Positions 5,678-6,862 of a stretch of 6,862 nucleotides of DNA are shown in pieces (the first letter of the stretch is position 1; each line of letters begins with the position of its first letter). Below the pieces are notes generated by a model that worked only from the letters and a program-made list of their open reading frames with translations, was not told the origin of the DNA and made no database searches. The position numbers were made by a program, and so were the translations under genes. This stretch comes from Bacteroidales bacterium. Its GTDB lineage: Bacteria > Bacteroidota > Bacteroidia > Bacteroidales > WCHB1-69. The DNA is taken from NCBI GenBank assembly GCA_024400715.1, contig JAKSMH010000055.1, positions 1 to 6,862 of the forward strand, in the 5' to 3' direction.

Positions 5678-6226
5678 ATGGAAGTAATTAAAACCAATAT
5701 CGAAGGCCTGCTTGTCATCAAACCCGATGTTTATTTTGATGAAAGAGGATATTTTTTTGAAAACTTTAATGAAAAACGGTTCAATGACCTTGGAATCAGC
5801 GATCACTTCGTCCAAGATAATCAATCTTTCTCCAAAAAAGGAGTCATTAGAGGACTTCACTTCCAATGTCCGCCTTTTGCGCAATCCAAATTGGTGCGTG
5901 TGATTCAGGGTCGTGTGTTGGATGTGGCCGTGGATATTCGCAAGGGAAGTCCGACTTACGGGCAGCACTTTGCCGTGGAACTGACAGGTGAAAATTTCCT
6001 TCAGTTTTATATTCCAACCGGATTTGCCCATGGTTTTGTCGCCTTGGAAGACGACACGATTTTTGCCTATAAATGCGGGGCATTTTACAACAAAGCCTCG
6101 GAGGCCTCCATTCGTTTTAACGACCCCGATTTGAACATCGATTGGAAGACCGACCCTTCCATTATTTCCGAAAAAGATCTTGTCGGTGTGAGTTTCAAAG
6201 ACTTCAATTCTCCATTTTCCTTATGA
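5678..6226 (+). CDS. rfbC: dTDP-4-dehydrorhamnose 3,5-epimerase
   Basis: RfbC/RmlC epimerises dTDP-4-keto-6-deoxyglucose at C3 and C5, the third step of dTDP-L-rhamnose synthesis for surface polysaccharides; it is a cytosolic cupin dimer. The 182-residue length is normal. Family motifs are FDERGYFFENF (20-30), QDNQSFSKKGVIRGLHFQ (46-63, with catalytic His61), KLVRVIQGRVLDVAVDIRKGSPTYG (71-95), YIPTGFAHGFVAL (111-123), Y-x-C at 131-133, and NDPDLNIDW (148-156). Asp167 in SEKD probably completes the His-Asp dyad. The ATG at 5678 gives the expected N-terminus. rfbA, rfbB and rfbD are not in the window, so the rest of the pathway must lie elsewhere. The next gene overlaps its stop as ATGA, suggesting translational coupling. 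Confidence 0.95.
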   Translation: MEVIKTNIEGLLVIKPDVYFDERGYFFENFNEKRFNDLGISDHFVQDNQSFSKKGVIRGLHFQCPPFAQSKLVRVIQGRVLDVAVDIRKGSPTYGQHFAVELTGENFLQFYIPTGFAHGFVALEDDTIFAYKCGAFYNKASEASIRFNDPDLNIDWKTDPSIISEKDLVGVSFKDFNSPFSL

Positions 6227-6862
6227 TCAAACTCGTTATTTTTGACTTAGACGGCACCCTGCTCTACACGCTGGAAGACCTGGCCGACTCTTGCAATTAT
6301 TTACTCAGAAAGCACCAATTACCAGAACATCCGTTAGACAGTTTTCGTTATTTCGTAGGCAACGGCATCAAGAAATTGGTGGAACGGGCGTTGCCTGAAG
6401 AAAAGCGGACGGAAACGTTCATAGAAAGTTTTTTTCAGGAAATGATTGCCTACTACGATTTGCACAAGGAAGACAAGACGCGACCATACCCACAAATTGT
6501 TGAAATATTGGAAGCCCTACAGCAGCGAGGCATCATGCTGGGCGTTGCCTCCAACAAGGTGAACCAGGCAATGGCTCCGCTGATGGCACATTATTTTCCA
6601 AGCATCCGTTTTGCGAGTGTGTTGGGACAGCGCGAAGGCATCCCCATCAAGCCAAACCCGCAAATCGTCTTCGACATTATGGAAGCGACAGGTGTAACCC
6701 AAGAAGAAACGCTGTATGTGGGCGACACGGGCGTTGACATGGATACCGCACACGGGGCAAATGTTCCTGCGGTGGGCGTGCTTTGGGGATTTAGAGACCG
6801 TAAGGAATTGAAAGAACACCAAGCGGAATTCATTATTGACAAACCAATGGAATTATTGGATA
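6223..6862 (+). CDS. gph: HAD-superfamily hydrolase, phosphoglycolate phosphatase-like (3' end outside window)
   Basis: The frame starts at ATG 6223-6225, overlapping the rfbC stop as ATGA, and stays open to the window end, giving 213 residues with only a short tail missing. HAD motif I is VIFDLDGTLL (5-14), with nucleophile Asp8 and Asp10. Motif II is the serine of ASNK (Ser110). Motif III is Lys143 in IKPNP. Motif IV is VGDTGVDMDTA (166-176), with Asp168 and Asp172. Residues ~15-85 form a helical cap as in Gph and PGMB relatives, and GVLWGF (185-190) near the end is typical of phosphoglycolate phosphatases. The likely reaction is Mg-dependent removal of phosphate from 2-phosphoglycolate, but related enzymes act on other small phosphoesters, so the gene symbol is tentative. 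The usual Asp after DGTLL is Tyr15 here, which is not a catalytic position. Confidence 0.88.
   Translation, partial: MIKLVIFDLDGTLLYTLEDLADSCNYLLRKHQLPEHPLDSFRYFVGNGIKKLVERALPEEKRTETFIESFFQEMIAYYDLHKEDKTRPYPQIVEILEALQQRGIMLGVASNKVNQAMAPLMAHYFPSIRFASVLGQREGIPIKPNPQIVFDIMEATGVTQEETLYVGDTGVDMDTAHGANVPAVGVLWGFRDRKELKEHQAEFIIDKPMELLD

Noticed and set aside
5663..6083. Two overlapping open frames on the minus strand
   Set aside because: They are antisense to rfbC, which is a clear full-length gene; the frames arise from its codon pattern.
6517..6842. Two overlapping minus-strand open frames near the right edge
   Set aside because: They lie opposite the well-supported HAD phosphatase frame with all four catalytic motifs.

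Overview
The window looks like a chromosomal segment from a member of the Bacteroidota, probably of the Bacteroidales. Three upstream regions carry a TAnnTTTG -7 element followed by CAG (567-574, 2041-2048, 3051-3058), which is the promoter type of that phylum. No start codon has a recognisable Shine-Dalgarno sequence. Intergenic DNA is very AT-rich, and one gene encodes a FISUMP-domain secreted protein, a family abundant in Bacteroidales and Fibrobacter. The species cannot be named from this sequence.

Layout, left to right, with all genes on the + strand. (1) The 3' end of purD (purine synthesis), closed by a strong TTCG-loop hairpin at 448-487. (2) A standalone AAA ATPase of the AAA_14/DUF4143 type (664-1848). 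It lies in AT-rich DNA between two imperfect direct repeats (486-522 and 1957-1993) and has a perfect palindrome in its leader (609-626). (3) A remnant of a dispersed palindromic repeat (1878-1899). (4) A secreted, cysteine-rich FISUMP protein with its own promoter (2075-2938). (5) A promoter at 3025-3058 followed by four tightly packed genes that are probably one operon: a DUF62 (SAM hydrolase/halogenase-fold) protein lacking the family's catalytic residues, a CLC-type anion channel or exchanger with two CBS domains, rfbC (dTDP-4-dehydrorhamnose 3,5-epimerase), and a gph-like HAD phosphatase that runs off the right edge. Gaps within this group are 12 and 11 bases, then an ATGA overlap.

The operon does not form one obvious pathway. 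rfbC serves dTDP-rhamnose synthesis for surface polysaccharide. The HAD phosphatase is probably for phosphoglycolate or a similar small phosphoester. CLC is a membrane transporter that its CBS domains may gate with adenine nucleotides. The DUF62 protein may have kept an adenosyl-binding fold without catalysis, so its pairing with the CLC gene is a reasonable place to look for something new.

The other part worth attention is the ATPase unit. Copies of TACTCAAT or its complement ATTGAGTA recur on both sides of the gene, and the flanking direct repeats would allow precise loss of the gene. I saw no tRNA, rRNA, CRISPR array or recognisable insertion sequence. Most of the window is ordinary housekeeping and accessory content.
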